Assembly (NCBI GenBank): GCA_903839675.1
Contig: CAIMDB010000007.1
Location: forward strand, 124,001 to 188,000
DNA: 64,000 nucleotides
Reading direction: 5' to 3'
DNA from: an uncultured Sphingomonadales bacterium
GTDB taxonomy: Bacteria > Pseudomonadota > Alphaproteobacteria > Sphingomonadales > Sphingomonadaceae
The translations under genes were made by a program, and so were the position numbers. Within the stretch, counting starts at the first letter, position 1, and each line of letters begins with the position of its first letter. Shown one piece after another: positions 8,336 to 17,132 of the stretch. The notes below the pieces were generated by a model, which was given only the letters and a program-made list of their open reading frames with translations, had not been told where the DNA came from and searched no databases.

Positions 8336-9148
8336 ATGTCAAACGATCTGATTTTGATTTTGCTGGCGATCGCCGTCGTCGCGGTCGCCCTTTATTTTGT
8401 AATGAAGCCGGGCAAGGCGCCGGTTGCGAAGATCGATGCGCCTGCGGCGACACCCCCAAAGGTTGAAGCTAAGGTTGAAGCGAAGGCAGCAGAGGTGCCG
8501 GCGACGCTGGTTGATGCTCCCGCTGTCGCGCCCGTCGCGGTCAAGGCGGCTCCGGCCCCGAAGGCCAAGGCGCCGGCCAAACCAAAGTCAGCTGCAAAAC
8601 CTGTAGCCGCGCCCAAGGCAGCGGCTCCGGCGAAGGCTCAACCCAAACCAAAGACGGCGCCAAAGGCCGCAGCACCGGCCTCATCTGTGACAAAGGCGGC
8701 GACGCCTGCGGTTAAGGCGCCTGCGGCTGCAAAGCCCAAGGCGGCTAAGCCTGCACCTGCGGTAAAGGCCACGGCAAAACCTGCGGCTCCGAAGGCAGCA
8801 GCTAAGGCTGTCGCTAAGCCCGCCCCAAAGGCAGCCCCCAAAGCCGCAGCAAAGCCCGTGGCGAAGCCGGTGGCAAAGGCAGCAGCCAAGCCCAAGGGCC
8901 CCGACAATCTTTTGTGGATCAAGGGCCTTGGCCCGAAACTCAACACGCTGTTCATTGAAAATGGCGTGACGCGTTTTGATCAAATCGCTGGATGGGGTGC
9001 CACGGAGATTGCCGCCATGGACGAGAAGCTTGGCACTTTCTCAGGCCGCATCGCCCGGGATAACTTTGTTGAGCAGGCGGCACTGTTGGCCAAGGGCGAT
9101 GTCGCCGCCTTTGAAGCGAAATATGGGAAGCTCGATTCTGAGAATTGA
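8336..9148 (+). CDS. Ala/Lys/Pro-rich membrane-anchored protein with C-terminal helix-hairpin-helix-like domain
   Basis: The protein is 270 residues from the ATG at 8336; the in-frame ATG at 8297 would add 13 residues with no clear ribosome site. Three parts are visible. Residues 4-22 form a single membrane anchor (LILILLAIAVVAVALYFVM). About 25-190 is a low-complexity Ala/Lys/Pro linker. The last 80 residues (from PDNLLWIKGLGPKLNTLF) resemble the H3TH/helix-hairpin-helix domain also found at the C-terminus of some NuoE-like proteins. The linker should be extended and positively charged. Its last 26 bases overlap the start of the EnvC-like gene, implying translational coupling. Role unknown; DNA binding is only inferred. 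Confidence 0.7.
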   Translation: MSNDLILILLAIAVVAVALYFVMKPGKAPVAKIDAPAATPPKVEAKVEAKAAEVPATLVDAPAVAPVAVKAAPAPKAKAPAKPKSAAKPVAAPKAAAPAKAQPKPKTAPKAAAPASSVTKAATPAVKAPAAAKPKAAKPAPAVKATAKPAAPKAAAKAVAKPAPKAAPKAAAKPVAKPVAKAAAKPKGPDNLLWIKGLGPKLNTLFIENGVTRFDQIAGWGATEIAAMDEKLGTFSGRIARDNFVEQAALLAKGDVAAFEAKYGKLDSEN

Positions 9149-10355
9149 TAAGTCCCTTTCCGGCACTTCTCGAAGATTGGCCATAGGGGCGGCGCTGGCA
9201 TTGACTGGCGCCGTTCTGGCAAGTGCGGCGTCCGGGCAGTCCGTTCAGGATCGCCAGAGGGAGCTGGCAGCCGCCAAAACACAGGCCGCACGTGCGCAGC
9301 GCCAAGCGCTGTTGCTGGAAGAGCGCGCGGGCACGGAATCGGATGCCGCCACTCAGGTGCAGGCACAAGCAGCAGCGGTTGCCGCTCGCATTCAGGCCAT
9401 TGAGGCGGAGATCGTGGAGGCTCAGGCCCGCGTGGCCCTGATTGAGAAGATGCGGGAACGGTTGCGCGCAAGGCTGGCCGAAAAGCAGCAGCCTGCGATC
9501 CGGTTGGCAGCCGCTTTGCAAACTATGTCCAGCCGTCCGCCCGCCCTCGCCCTCGTTCAGCCGGGCACAACCTCTGATCTGGTCCATGTGCGGATGCTGC
9601 TGGCAAGCCTCGCTCCTGAGATCCGCACGAGAACCGATGGCATTCGCGCGGACCTCGAAGAAAGCCGTCGCCTGAAGCAGGATGCCGCCAAGGCCGTGGA
9701 CCTTCTCGCCGCCAGCCGGAAGCGCCTCAACAACAGTCGTGCAGCACTCGTGCGGCTGGAAGTGCAGCATCGCCAGGCATCGTCGCGCTTTGCCTCGGGC
9801 GCCATTGCGGAGCAGGATCGCGCTTTGGCGTTGGGAGAAAAGGCGCGCGATATTGTCGACTTGATCGATGAACTGGGCATCCAGTCCGCCACGCGTGGGT
9901 CGCTTGAAACATTGTCCGGGCCGCTGCTGCGTCCGGCGCGTCCCGGCGCTGCCAATGCGTTGCCCAGTGAGGTGGCTTCGGCCACACAAGCGCGGCTTGA
10001 CTATCGCCTGCCAGTGACCGGTCAGGTGGTCACAGGGCTGGGTGAAGTTTCCAAATCAGGTGTGCGTGCCAAGGGCCTGACGCTGCGCACACAAGCGCAG
10101 GCGCAGGTTTCCGCGCCACATGCTGGGCGCATCGCCTTTGCAGGACCCTTTAAGGGCTATGGAAAGATCGTCATCATCGACCATGGGGATGGCTGGACGA
10201 GCTTGATTACCGACATGTCGACCCTGTCCGTCCGCATCGGGGAAACCGTTATTCAGGGCAGCCCGATTGGCCGCACAGGGGGCGGGTCACCCAAGGTCAC
10301 GATAGAGCTTCGTAGGGGTAGTCAGCCCGTAGATATTACCCCAATGATCAGTTGA
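9123..10355 (+). CDS. EnvC-like murein hydrolase activator (degenerate LytM/M23 domain)
   Basis: The product is about 410 residues from the ATG at 9123, chosen because it precedes a signal peptide (RRLAIGAALALTGAVLASAA). A long coiled coil (about 50-270, rich in Ala/Glu/Gln/Arg) is followed by a C-terminal LytM domain (about 290-410). The LytM fold is recognisable (KIVIIDHGDGW), but the metal-binding signatures are eroded: the GxxHxGxD motif reads as VRAKGLTL and HFELR as TIELR. This matches EnvC-type proteins, which activate amidases at the division site rather than cleave peptidoglycan. ctpA follows after an 80-base gap. Confidence 0.85.
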   Translation: MGSSILRIDKSLSGTSRRLAIGAALALTGAVLASAASGQSVQDRQRELAAAKTQAARAQRQALLLEERAGTESDAATQVQAQAAAVAARIQAIEAEIVEAQARVALIEKMRERLRARLAEKQQPAIRLAAALQTMSSRPPALALVQPGTTSDLVHVRMLLASLAPEIRTRTDGIRADLEESRRLKQDAAKAVDLLAASRKRLNNSRAALVRLEVQHRQASSRFASGAIAEQDRALALGEKARDIVDLIDELGIQSATRGSLETLSGPLLRPARPGAANALPSEVASATQARLDYRLPVTGQVVTGLGEVSKSGVRAKGLTLRTQAQAQVSAPHAGRIAFAGPFKGYGKIVIIDHGDGWTSLITDMSTLSVRIGETVIQGSPIGRTGGGSPKVTIELRRGSQPVDITPMIS

Positions 10356-10435
10356 TCGGGGTTAATCCCCAAGAGACAGTTTGAATCGCGCCTTTTTCGG
10401 AGTAGACACCGCTTCGAACCAGTTCAGGACCCAAT

Positions 10436-11773
10436 ATGGCCAAGTCACTTCTGCGTGCCGCGTTCATGGTATCGGCCGTGTCGCTTATCCCCGCTGCAAC
10501 GGCCGGCATTGCCGCTGCCGACATGACAATCAACCGTGACATTGAACGCTTTGTGAGCGTTTATGAGCGCGTTAAAGGCGACTATGTCGACAAGGTTACC
10601 GATGAACAGCTGATCAAGGGGGCCATTGATGGCATGCTTGCCAGCCTTGATCCCCACAGCTCCTATCTCGACGCGCGCGATTTCAAGCAGATGCAGATCA
10701 CGACCGACGGCAACTATGGTGGCCTTGGTCTCGTCGTCTCGATGGAAGATGGCGCTGTAAAGGTTGTCGCGCCGCAGGAAGACAGCCCTGCCGCGAAAAT
10801 GGGCATCAAATCGGGTGACTTCATCACGCACATCGATGGCAAGCTGCTTTATGGCGGCACGCTTGATGAAGCGGTGGACCAGATGCGCGGAAAGCCGGGT
10901 ACGGATATCCGCCTCACCGTGGTACGGCCGGGCCGTGACAAGCCGTTTGACGTGACGGTGACCCGCCAGATTATTGAGATCAAACCCGTCAAATGGGAAA
11001 TCAAGGACGGCGTTGGCATCATCAACATCAACGGTTTTTCAAAGCAGACCGGGCAGATGACGCGTGCGGCGGTCGTTGCCATTGAAAAGGCCTTGGGCCG
11101 CAAGCCGACGGGCTATGTGATCGATCTGCGCTCCAACCCCGGTGGCCTGCTTGATCAGGCCGTGGAAGTCTCCGACGTGTTCCTCAACCGCGTTGAAGTC
11201 GTCTCCCAGCGTGGCCGCGACAAGCGCGATATCGAACGCTTCTTCGCACAGCCGGGTGATTTTGCTGATGGCCTGCCGATTGTGGTTCTGGTCGACTCCG
11301 GATCGGCATCGGCGGCGGAAATTGTGGCGGGTGCCCTGCAAGACCATCATCGCGGTCTCGTGATGGGCGAACGCACCTTCGGTAAGGGATCGGTGCAGAC
11401 GCTCATCCAGTTGGATGAAGCCAGCGCCCTGCGGCTGACGACAGCGCGCTACTACACGCCATCCGGACGTTCGGTGCAGGAAGGCGGCATTGAGCCGGAT
11501 ATCATCGTGCCGCAGCTTTCAGACCCCGATTACAAGTCACGCCCGCGCTTCCGTGAGGCCGATCTCGGCCGTCACCTAATCAATGAAGCGAAGGTCGATA
11601 ACAGCGTGCTCGAGGCGGATGATAAGTCCGATCCGCGCTTTTCGGCCACGGCGGAAGAGCTGAAGGCGAAGGGCATTAGCGACTTCCAGCTCGATTATGC
11701 GGTCAAGACGGTGTCGCGTCTTTCAAAGACGCAGGTCGCTGCCACGGGCACTGGCCGCAAGGGCAGCCGCTGA
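10436..11773 (+). CDS. ctpA: carboxyl-terminal processing protease, S41 family
   Basis: This is a 445-residue periplasmic serine protease. An N-terminal signal sequence (about 1-25), a PDZ domain (about 85-175, with GLGLVVSMEDG) and the S41 catalytic domain are visible. The Ser/Lys dyad is Ser292 in SGSASAAEIV and Lys317 in FGKGSVQT, with the family's 25-residue spacing. CtpA enzymes trim C-termini of periplasmic proteins. Pairing with an EnvC-like gene is a recurrent alphaproteobacterial arrangement and suggests a role in envelope growth. dsbB follows within 8 bases. Confidence 0.94.
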   Translation: MAKSLLRAAFMVSAVSLIPAATAGIAAADMTINRDIERFVSVYERVKGDYVDKVTDEQLIKGAIDGMLASLDPHSSYLDARDFKQMQITTDGNYGGLGLVVSMEDGAVKVVAPQEDSPAAKMGIKSGDFITHIDGKLLYGGTLDEAVDQMRGKPGTDIRLTVVRPGRDKPFDVTVTRQIIEIKPVKWEIKDGVGIININGFSKQTGQMTRAAVVAIEKALGRKPTGYVIDLRSNPGGLLDQAVEVSDVFLNRVEVVSQRGRDKRDIERFFAQPGDFADGLPIVVLVDSGSASAAEIVAGALQDHHRGLVMGERTFGKGSVQTLIQLDEASALRLTTARYYTPSGRSVQEGGIEPDIIVPQLSDPDYKSRPRFREADLGRHLINEAKVDNSVLEADDKSDPRFSATAEELKAKGISDFQLDYAVKTVSRLSKTQVAATGTGRKGSR

Positions 11774-11781
11774 GCATCCTC

Positions 11782-12252
11782 ATGACGGATTTTGCAAAGG
11801 CGCGCCTGTTGGCGCTTATTGTTCCCTCGGCCCTGATGCTGGGGGCGCTTGGCAGCCAATATGTTGGCGGTCTCCATCCGTGCGAGATGTGCTATTGGCA
11901 GCGCTGGCCGCATGATGCGGCAATTGTCCTCGCGCTCTTTGCCTTTGGTACGCGAGTCAACAAGGCGTCACACGTGTTGGTCGCCTTGGCGGCGCTTGCG
12001 ATCATGGTCAGCGGCGGCATCGGCCTGTTCCATGCAGGGGTGGAATATGGCTGGTGGGAAGGGATCACCACCTGCTCCACCACAGCCGCAGGCGTGTCTC
12101 TAGAAGATATCATGCGCGCGCCTGTTGTGCGCTGTGATGTGCCGCAATGGACGCTGCTTGGCATTTCTCTGGCGGGCTACAATGCCATCATTTCGCTCGG
12201 CGCCGGGGTGGTCATTCTTGGCCTTTTGCGTCGCGCAGGTCGCGTAGCATGA
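11782..12252 (+). CDS. dsbB: disulfide bond formation protein B
   Basis: This is a 156-residue inner-membrane protein with four predicted membrane segments. The first periplasmic pair of cysteines is visible in HPCEMCYWQRWPH (CxxC), and a second pair occurs in the long periplasmic loop (TTCSTT and VVRCDVPQW). DsbB reoxidises DsbA and passes electrons to ubiquinone. The stop codon overlaps the COQ7 start (ATGA), so the two are probably cotranslated; both functions involve ubiquinone. Confidence 0.93.
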   Translation: MTDFAKARLLALIVPSALMLGALGSQYVGGLHPCEMCYWQRWPHDAAIVLALFAFGTRVNKASHVLVALAALAIMVSGGIGLFHAGVEYGWWEGITTCSTTAAGVSLEDIMRAPVVRCDVPQWTLLGISLAGYNAIISLGAGVVILGLLRRAGRVA

Positions 12253-12767
12253 CGGACGCCCGCACCAAATCTATCATGTTGCGGGTCGATCAGGCCGGGG
12301 AATTCGGCGCCACGCGGATTTATGCAGGGCAACTCGCAGTGCTGGGGAACCGTCATCCGGCAGCGCGCGAAATCCGCCATATGGCAGCACAAGAAGATGA
12401 GCATCTTGCCCGCTTCAACCTGCTGATTGCTGAACGCGGCGTTCGACCCACGATCCTGCAGCCTTTCTGGCATGTGGCAGGGTTCGCCCTGGGAGCTGCC
12501 ACTGCGCTCATCGGCCCGGAAGCGGCGATGGCCTGCACGGCAGCGATCGAGACGGAGATTGAAAAGCATTACTCCGATCAGCTCGACGAACTGGGGAATG
12601 ACGACCCTGAACTGCGCGAAACCATTGCCGAATTTCGCGATGACGAACGCGAACATCATGACACAGCGATCCGCGAAGGGGCGGAGCGGGCGCCTGCTTA
12701 TCCTTTGATGTCGGCAGCGATCCGGCTCGGCTGTCGTGCAGCGATCCGTCTTTCTGAACGGTTCTGA
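12249..12767 (+). CDS. coq7: demethoxyubiquinone hydroxylase (COQ7 family)
   Basis: This is a 172-residue di-iron enzyme that hydroxylates demethoxyubiquinol at C6, a late step in ubiquinone synthesis. The two ferritin-like ligand sets are visible: EFGATRIYAGQ with EDEHL, and ETEIEKHY with DDEREHHD. An in-frame ATG at 12147 exists, but the ATG overlapping the dsbB stop gives the family's start (MTDARTKSIMLRVDQ). COQ7 is the enzyme used by many alphaproteobacteria instead of UbiF. Confidence 0.95.
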   Translation: MTDARTKSIMLRVDQAGEFGATRIYAGQLAVLGNRHPAAREIRHMAAQEDEHLARFNLLIAERGVRPTILQPFWHVAGFALGAATALIGPEAAMACTAAIETEIEKHYSDQLDELGNDDPELRETIAEFRDDEREHHDTAIREGAERAPAYPLMSAAIRLGCRAAIRLSERF

Positions 12768-12816
12768 CGCAGCTTCGCAGCTTGCCAACGGCTCAAAAAA
12801 GGCAGAAACTCCAGTC

Positions 12817-13203
12817 ATGCGAGTCCTTCCTCTGTTTGCCGCCATCGCGACCCTGACGACCTTGCCGACGCCGGCCGCGGCGCAAAGGGCCGAGCGTGTA
12901 CTGGTGATCTTCGGCAATGATCCATGCCCCACCAATGCAAGCGGCGATGAAATCATCGTTTGCGCGCGTCGCCCGGAAACGGAGCGCTATCGCATTCCCA
13001 AGGAGGTCCGCCCACGCTCTCAAGCGCCGCAGAACCGAAGCTGGGCTGAGCGTTCCCAGTCGGCCATGTCTGTCGGCCGCACAGGCACAGGCAGCTGCTC
13101 GGCTGTGGGTGGCGGTGGCTGGACGGGCTGCTGGGCCGAACAAATGCGCGCTGCCAAGGCTGAGGCCAAGCAGAAAGCCGCCGAGGAACGGGATGTTCCC
13201 TGA
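12817..13203 (+). CDS. hypothetical exported protein
   Basis: The product is 128 residues from the ATG at 12817, which begins a clear signal peptide (MRVLPLFAAIATLTTLPTPAAA). The mature part contains FGNDPCPTNASGDEIIVCARRPETER, with a Cys-x15-Cys spacing that suggests a disulfide, and then a Gly/Ser-rich segment and a charged C-terminus (KAEAKQKAAEERD). Proteins with a PCP...EIVVCARRP signature are common in sphingomonads; the function is not known. It starts 49 bases after COQ7 and ends just before the tRNA. Confidence 0.65.
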   Translation: MRVLPLFAAIATLTTLPTPAAAQRAERVLVIFGNDPCPTNASGDEIIVCARRPETERYRIPKEVRPRSQAPQNRSWAERSQSAMSVGRTGTGSCSAVGGGGWTGCWAEQMRAAKAEAKQKAAEERDVP

Positions 13204-13237
13204 CCGACTGGCTTCTGCTTCAATGTAAGAAGGAAAC

Positions 13238-13314
13238 TGGTCGGGACGACAGGATTCGAACCTGCGACCCCCACACCCCCAGTGTGATGCGCTACCAGGC
13301 TGCGCTACGTCCCG
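13238..13314 (-). tRNA. tRNA-Pro (anticodon GGG), CCA encoded
   Basis: Read on the minus strand, this is a full cloverleaf of 77 bases including CCA. The 7-bp acceptor stem (CGGGACG/CGTCCCG) pairs perfectly. The D arm has AGCGCAGCCTGGTAGCGC. The anticodon loop is CTGGGGG (GGG anticodon) on a 5-bp stem (TCACA/TGTGG, with one G-U). The T arm contains GGTTCGAATCC. The discriminator is A. GGG reads CCC/CCU proline codons. Confidence 0.95.
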
Positions 13315-13724
13315 ACCGCCAAATCCTGCGCCGCAGGAAATGGAAGCGCGCCTTTACGCCGCGCCTCCGGGGTTTGCAAGGGCGGTCTTGGGGCCTCTAT
13401 CGACGCGGCGCGGGGAAGCGCAGGAATAGCCAAGCCCCGTGTCATGCACGGGGCGACGCGGGTGGGAAGGATTGCCCGCCATAGACGGTCAAAGATGCAA
13501 AATTGAGGCTCAGGCCTGTTGGAGAAAGGACAACCATCCCCAAAAGGCTCTCCGTCGCCCCGTGCTTGACACGGGGCTTGGCTACCTTCGTCCGGTTTCA
13601 GCCCCGCGCTTGCCGCATACTGCCTGTTCCAGATGTCCGGAATTTCGGGCGTCATGCCGAGCGGGGAAGTGCAAGAATAGCCAAGCCCCGTGTCAAGCAC
13701 GGGGCGACGGTGAGCCTATTGGGG
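13315..13724. repeat. repeat-rich spacer downstream of tRNA-Pro (410 bases)
   Basis: There is no gene here. Two 48-base direct copies of a sequence with three differences lie at 13410-13457 and 13661-13708. Each ends in a palindrome CCCCGTG-5-CACGGGG. The same palindrome occurs in opposite orientation at 13558-13576 (loop CTTGA). A small hairpin TCCTGC-GCC-GCAGGA is at 13324-13338. The elements look like members of a dispersed, non-coding bacterial palindromic family and are next to a tRNA, a frequent location for such elements. Mobility by a REP-associated transposase is possible but not shown. Confidence 0.7.
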
Positions 13725-14033
13725 TCAATCCCCGATTAGGTTGCGAACGCCGGACACATCATAGGCCTTTACGCTGACGCTTTCGATTTTCGCGGTGCCA
13801 ATTGCCCGGTTGAAGACGGCCATATGGGGCGACTTGCTATGGGCCGCCAAAGCATCGCCATCGCGCCAGCGTTCGGAGATCAGCAGGCAGTCCGGATTGG
13901 TCACGTCGCGTGAAAAAACATAGAGTTCACAGCCATCTTCGGCATGTGTTGTTGCCATTTGTTCGGCCAGCGCGTCATATAGTCGGTCAATTTCGGCAGC
14001 GGCGGCCTTGATGGTTCCCATGACGATGATCAT
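13725..14033 (-). CDS. antibiotic biosynthesis monooxygenase-domain (ABM) protein
   Basis: This is a 102-residue protein with an ABM (ferredoxin-like) fold, as in YgiN/HmoA-type quinol or heme monooxygenases. The sequence shows the typical pattern: IIVMGTIKA (beta-1), the helix AAEIDRLYDALAEQM, ELYVFSRDV, and LISERWRDGDALAAHSKSPHM. A far-upstream ATG at 14198 would add 55 basic residues of no family character, so the internal ATG at 14033 is chosen; GAGAGGAAAT lies just upstream. Substrate unknown. Confidence 0.75.
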   Translation of the reverse strand: MIIVMGTIKAAAAEIDRLYDALAEQMATTHAEDGCELYVFSRDVTNPDCLLISERWRDGDALAAHSKSPHMAVFNRAIGTAKIESVSVKAYDVSGVRNLIGD

Positions 14034-14155
14034 TTTATTTCCTCTCCCGCAGATGTGCAAAGCTAAGCATTGGTTGCGCGCCCGTTGCGGATTTGGTAGT
14101 CGCGCCGCCACTGTGCGGCCTTTAGGCTGCCGCCTTATCAGACAAGAGTATCTGC

Positions 14156-14494
14156 ATGTTCGCAACCCCCGCATTCGCTCAAGCCGCCGCCGGAACACCC
14201 GCAGGCGGCGCCGGCTCGACCATTTTCTTCATAGGTCAGTTCGTTCTGATCGGTTTGATCTTCTGGTTCCTCATCATCCGGCCCCAGCAAAAGCGGGCCA
14301 AGGACCATCAGGCCTTGATTGCGGCGGTGAAGCGCGGCGACCAAGTTGTGACGTCTGGCGGCATTGTCGGCAAAGTCACCAAGGTTGAAGACCGCATGGT
14401 CGAGGTGGAAATTGCCACAGGCGTTAAAGTTCGTGTCATCAAGTCAACACTGACGGACGTCGACAACGGCACCGCCAAGCCAGCGAACGACTGA
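14156..14494 (+). CDS. yajC: preprotein translocase subunit YajC
   Basis: This is a 112-residue single-pass membrane protein that belongs to the SecDF-YajC accessory complex of the SecYEG translocon. A membrane segment (about residues 22-40, IFFIGQFVLIGLIFWFLII) is followed by RPQQKRAKDHQALI and a cytoplasmic domain with GDQVVTSGGIVGKV, both family signatures. It starts the yajC-secD-secF unit, only seven bases before secD. Confidence 0.96.
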   Translation: MFATPAFAQAAAGTPAGGAGSTIFFIGQFVLIGLIFWFLIIRPQQKRAKDHQALIAAVKRGDQVVTSGGIVGKVTKVEDRMVEVEIATGVKVRVIKSTLTDVDNGTAKPAND

Positions 14495-14501
14495 ACCTAG
14501 C

Positions 14502-16094
14502 ATGCTTGATTTCCCGCGCTGGAAGGTTTGGTTCGTTATCGTGGCGACTGCCATGGGTATCGTCGCTGCGATCCCGAGCATGCTGCCAGAGGCGACGCGC
14601 GACCAGCTTCCGGGCTGGCTGAAGAATACGCATATCAACCTCGGGCTTGATCTTTCAGGCGGCAGCCATCTGCTGTTGGAAGCGGACACCGCGGACGTAC
14701 GCAAGCAGCAGATCGAACGGATGGAAGAAACCATCCGCACCGAAATGCGCCGTGCCAGCCCAAAGATTGAAATCAGCGATATCTCGACCGCGAATGGTGC
14801 GTTGTCGTTCATGCCGCGCAACCCGGCCCAGCTGGATCAGGCGGTTGATGTCGCGCGTCAGCAGACCAACGGCGTCGGCATTGGTGGCCAGCGTGACTGG
14901 AATGTGGCGGTCCGCGATTCCACGCGGATCGTAATGACGCCCACCGAAGCGGGCGTGAACTATGAAATCGACAGCGCGCTGGAAACGGCACGGAACGTCG
15001 TTGCCAAGCGTATCGACCCTGAAGGCACGAAGGAAATCACCGTTGTCCGTCAGGGGTCTGACCGAATCCTTGTGCAGGTTCCGGGTCTTCAAGACCCTGA
15101 AGGCTTGAAGCGTCTCCTTGGCAAGACAGCTAAGCTGGAATTTAAGCTGGTTGATCTGACTGCCGATCCGGCAGAGGTCGCCGCGGGCCGCGCGCCTGCG
15201 GGCAGCCAGATCCTTCCGCTTCAAGAAGGTGGCAAGATCGCGGTGAAGCGCCGCGTGATGGTGTCCGGCGATGAACTGAATGACGCGCGGCAGGATTTCG
15301 ATCCGCAATCGGGCAACCCGGTCGTGTCGATCCGGTTCAACAATGCCGGTGGCCGCAAGTTCGGCCGTGTGACGGCGGAAAATGTCGGTAAGCCCTTCGC
15401 GATCATTCTCGATAATGTGGTGATTTCAGCTCCCAACATCAACGAACCGATCCTTGGCGGCAGCGCCCAGATTTCGGGGAATTTCACGGTAGAATCGGGC
15501 AATGAACTCGCTATTTCGCTGCGGTCCGGCAAATTGCCGGTTGCGCTGAAGGTGATTGAGGAATCGAGCGTCAGCGCCGAACTGGGGCAGGATTCGATTC
15601 AGAAGGGCGTGTTAGCGGGCATCCTCGCGACGCTCGCGCTCGTCTTCTACATGATCCTGACCTATTTCCGCTTCGGGGTGTACACGACGATCGCTCTGTT
15701 CGTGAATGCGCTGCTCGTCCTTGGCCTGATGGCCATTTTCAACGCGACGCTGACTTTGCCAGGCATTGCCGGTTTCGTGCTGACCATCGGTGCCGCCGTC
15801 GACGCCAATGTGCTGATTAATGAACGTATCCGTGAAGAGCTCCGCCGTGGCCGCCATACCATTCAGGCGGTCGAGTTTGGCTATAAGGAAGCCTCCACAG
15901 CCATTTTCGACGCCAACATCACGAACGTGATCTCCGCAATCATCCTGTTCTGGTTCGGCTCCGGCCCAATCAAAGGCTTCGCGGTCGTACTCGCCCTCGG
16001 CATCGCAACCTCGGTCTTCACCGGTGTCACCTTCACGCGTCTTCTGGTTTCGCAGTATCTGCAGCGGAACCGGCCCAAGACGCTCAATCTCTGA
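14502..16094 (+). CDS. secD: protein translocase subunit SecD
   Basis: This is a 530-residue RND-type subunit that uses the proton-motive force to help draw proteins across the membrane late in Sec export. It has an N-terminal membrane helix, the GLDLSGGSHLLLE motif, a large periplasmic P1 region and five C-terminal membrane helices; the DANVLINERIREE segment in transmembrane 4/5 is conserved in SecD. The length is normal. It sits between yajC and secF and is part of one operon. Confidence 0.97.
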   Translation: MLDFPRWKVWFVIVATAMGIVAAIPSMLPEATRDQLPGWLKNTHINLGLDLSGGSHLLLEADTADVRKQQIERMEETIRTEMRRASPKIEISDISTANGALSFMPRNPAQLDQAVDVARQQTNGVGIGGQRDWNVAVRDSTRIVMTPTEAGVNYEIDSALETARNVVAKRIDPEGTKEITVVRQGSDRILVQVPGLQDPEGLKRLLGKTAKLEFKLVDLTADPAEVAAGRAPAGSQILPLQEGGKIAVKRRVMVSGDELNDARQDFDPQSGNPVVSIRFNNAGGRKFGRVTAENVGKPFAIILDNVVISAPNINEPILGGSAQISGNFTVESGNELAISLRSGKLPVALKVIEESSVSAELGQDSIQKGVLAGILATLALVFYMILTYFRFGVYTTIALFVNALLVLGLMAIFNATLTLPGIAGFVLTIGAAVDANVLINERIREELRRGRHTIQAVEFGYKEASTAIFDANITNVISAIILFWFGSGPIKGFAVVLALGIATSVFTGVTFTRLLVSQYLQRNRPKTLNL

Positions 16095-16109
16095 CGAAAA
16101 GCTGGCGAC

Positions 16110-17132
16110 ATGCGTCCTCTCAAATTTGTTCCTGACAACACGAACATCGCCTTTCTCAGCTATCGCTGGTGGGCCTTGGGTCTGTCCGTTTTGCTGCTCG
16201 CCGGTTCGATTGTGCTGGTCGCGGTCAACGGCCTGAACTGGGGCATCGACTTTGTCGGTGGCCAGTCGATCCGTGTGACGTTCCAAAAGCCTGTGAACAT
16301 GGGTGAATTGCGGACGCGGTTGGAAGGGATGGAGGTTGGCGACGTCGTCATCCAACAGATGACAGACCCCAAGGTGGTCAGCATCCGTATTCCGCTGGAC
16401 GGCGAAGCGACCAACCCCATTGGCAAGTGCATGGGCCAGGGCGTGGGCAAGGATGGCGCGTCCGATGACTCAAACAGCATCGCATCCAAAGTGCGCGGAG
16501 AACTGGTCAGCGCCTATCCGGGTGTTGACATTGGTGCCGTGAACTCGGTTTCCGGCAAGGTCGGCTGCGAATTGTTCAGCACGGGTTCGCTGGCCTTAGC
16601 GCTCGCCATGCTCGGCATCTCGCTGTTTATCTGGTTTCGTTTTGAATGGCAGTTTGGCGTTGGTGCGCTGGTCACGTTGTTCCACGACGTGGTGCTGACC
16701 TTCGGCTTCTTTGCCCTGACGCGGTTGACCTTTGATCTGAACGTGATCGCCGCGATCCTGACCATCATCGGCTATTCGTTGAATGATACGATCGTTATCT
16801 ATGACCGTATCCGCGAAAATCTTCGCAAATACCGGAAGATGGAAATTGAACCGATCTTGAATCTCTCGGTGAACGAAACGCTGTCGCGCACAGTGACAAC
16901 GTCCATGTCGCTGGTCATCACGCTGGCAATTCTGCTTTTCGTCGGGCCGGATACGATCTTCGGTTTCACCGCCTCCATGCTCCTTGGCATCGTGATCGGG
17001 ACGTTCTCGTCCTTCTACATTTCGGCGCCGGTGCTCATCTGGCTGAATGTGACGTCGGACAGCTTTCTCCAGCCGGATGCGACCAAGGCGGGCGCGGAAC
17101 GCATTGGCGAGTCATTTCCCGACAAGAAGTGA
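16110..17132 (+). CDS. secF: protein translocase subunit SecF
   Basis: This is a 340-residue partner of SecD with six predicted membrane segments. GIDFVGGQSIRVTF near the N-terminus and the helical core ending in NDTIVIYDRIREN are the SecF signatures. A roughly 30-residue periplasmic segment with GKCMGQGVGKDGASDD is longer than in E. coli. Its last 21 bases overlap the convergent glycosyltransferase gene. Confidence 0.96.
   Translation: MRPLKFVPDNTNIAFLSYRWWALGLSVLLLAGSIVLVAVNGLNWGIDFVGGQSIRVTFQKPVNMGELRTRLEGMEVGDVVIQQMTDPKVVSIRIPLDGEATNPIGKCMGQGVGKDGASDDSNSIASKVRGELVSAYPGVDIGAVNSVSGKVGCELFSTGSLALALAMLGISLFIWFRFEWQFGVGALVTLFHDVVLTFGFFALTRLTFDLNVIAAILTIIGYSLNDTIVIYDRIRENLRKYRKMEIEPILNLSVNETLSRTVTTSMSLVITLAILLFVGPDTIFGFTASMLLGIVIGTFSSFYISAPVLIWLNVTSDSFLQPDATKAGAERIGESFPDKK

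Noticed and set aside
13410-13708. CRISPR array
   Set aside because: Only two direct copies 251 bases apart plus one inverted palindrome; no regular spacers, and no cas genes.
13238-13724. tRNA-Pro as an integration (att) site of a genomic island
   Set aside because: No integrase and no duplicated tRNA 3' end were seen; the flanking genes are ordinary.
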